From Karalla daura (lineage: Eukaryota > Chordata > Actinopteri > Chaetodontiformes > Leiognathidae): a stretch of DNA of 64,000 nucleotides. This document shows, in pieces, positions 63,241-64,000 of this stretch. Under the pieces are notes generated by a model. That model was not told where the DNA came from and did no database searches. It worked only from the letters and a program-made list of their open reading frames with translations. The DNA is taken from the NCBI GenBank assembly GCA_029224185.1, contig CM055193.1:22086059-22150058 (forward strand), read 5' to 3'. How positions within the stretch are numbered: the first letter of the stretch is position 1; each line of letters begins with the position of its first letter. A program made the position numbers and the translations under genes.

Positions 63241-63372
63241 ACTCTCTCCTCATATAAACTCTCTGTTTGTCCCACGCCGTGAATTCTCGCGATAGCCGCC
63301 TCCCTAATCACTACGTAATGTGCCGTGCTGCTTCTAGCGGCGCTGGTGACAGTGCTGAAAGCTGTTGGGGTG
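63241..63372 (+). promoter_or_regulatory. Possible promoter and first exon of a plus-strand gene
   Basis: TATAAA at 63253-63258 is followed by TTCTCGCGATAG, close to the TCTCGCGAGA core-promoter motif. An ATG at 63318 leads into a short open frame, and a good donor GGG|GTGAGT follows (GT at 63371-63372). The downstream 600 bases have a scattered CpG-rich composition. No protein was recognised. It may be the 5' end of the next gene. Confidence 0.3.
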
Positions 63373-64000
63373 AGTTTATAACATTTATCCTCTTTCATAC
63401 CACACGTGTAACAGGAGTTTAATGTTTATCATGTGGTTATCTTCGCCTCGGTGTCCGGCGGGCTGTATCGGTGAGCGGGGCGTCCTGCGTTGGCTCGTCC
63501 GCAGCGCTGGGGCCTGGGTGGGGGCTGCTCGCCATAAATCACCACACGCAAACACCAAGCTAGCAGCCTCTTAGCATCCCCAGCGGCCTGAAATAAGACC
63601 AGATATATACTCGACACGAACCCTCTAAATACCCAAGGGGCGATATTTCAGTGACATTTCCGCGTTGAACTTTGTGAAGCCGCGTATTGACTCGATGTGA
63701 GGCTGAGCTGTGTCTGACCGTGTAGCTTCTTTGTTGTCCGGCCCTCGTGTTGTCAGTTCACATAACGGGGTTCATCTGCGTTTTACGTGTTTAGAGAATA
63801 AAGTCAAGGCTGTCCCCGAATGGTGACTTCGATCGAGCACGTCCCCGTCTACGAACTACAAACTGAGGTCCAGACTGTGGTTCGGCTGCCATACCGACCT
63901 GTCTAGACGCCGCTTTTGTCTGAAGCGGCTTAAATTTCTCCCAAATAACCAGCGAATCAAGCAGCCAGCGAGGCACCGGTCGGTGTTGGAAAATACGATC
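63373..64000. other. Right edge of window, no gene recognised
   Basis: If the exon at 63241-63370 is real, this is the start of its first intron. The sequence is of moderate GC content with several GCTAGC- and TTAGC-type motifs near 63560. No coding match was seen. Confidence 0.4.

Overview
The window is nuclear DNA from a ray-finned fish, probably a percomorph teleost. The genes are vertebrate-specific and split by short GT-AG introns. The spacers are full of long dinucleotide, tetranucleotide and homopolymer tracts, and they carry decayed copies of repeats typical of teleosts. There are no bacterial-style operons, CRISPR arrays or tRNA genes. Products were recognised by recalling the human proteins. 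Exon boundaries were placed by hand from GT/AG sites, reading-frame phase and protein continuity. For the six complete genes the spliced coding exons sum to a whole number of codons.

Layout, left to right. (1) 1-4.3 kb: first coding exon, intron 1 and promoter flank of prex1 (minus strand; the rest lies off the left edge). (2) 5.2-22.9 kb: a complete ralgapb on the minus strand, with one untranslated and 29 coding exons (about 1527 aa) and a 2.3 kb 3' UTR. It carries a glutamine-rich tract not recalled in the human protein. (3) 22.9-25.5 kb: spacer with a decayed retrotransposon gag-like fragment. (4) 25.5-33.5 kb: vwa1 (WARP) on the minus strand, six coding exons, with a third fibronectin III domain in addition to the two of human VWA1. 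(5) 33.5-44.6 kb: gene-free spacer with small transposon remnants. (6) 44.7-50.1 kb: tmco4 on the plus strand, 14 coding exons. (7) 50.3-55 kb: htr6 (serotonin 5-HT6 receptor) on the minus strand, three coding exons, tail-to-tail with tmco4. (8) 56.4-58.3 kb: micos10 (Mic10, cristae junctions), minus strand. (9) 59.0-61.9 kb: sike1, minus strand, with an alanine/proline-rich C-terminal tail. (10) 62-64 kb: spacer with a long CTAT array and a possible first exon of a plus-strand gene.

The genes do not form one pathway. The order and relative orientation micos10-htr6-tmco4 matches human 1p36.13, except that NBL1, which lies between MICOS10 and HTR6 in human, is not seen here. ralgapb and prex1 both map to human chromosome 20. 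I found no previously undescribed multi-gene system. The points most worth following are lineage-specific protein insertions (ralgapb polyQ, the third vwa1 FN3, a long htr6 extracellular loop 2, the sike1 Ala/Pro tail), a coding-like block in tmco4 intron 8, and microsatellites that abut splice sites in ralgapb.
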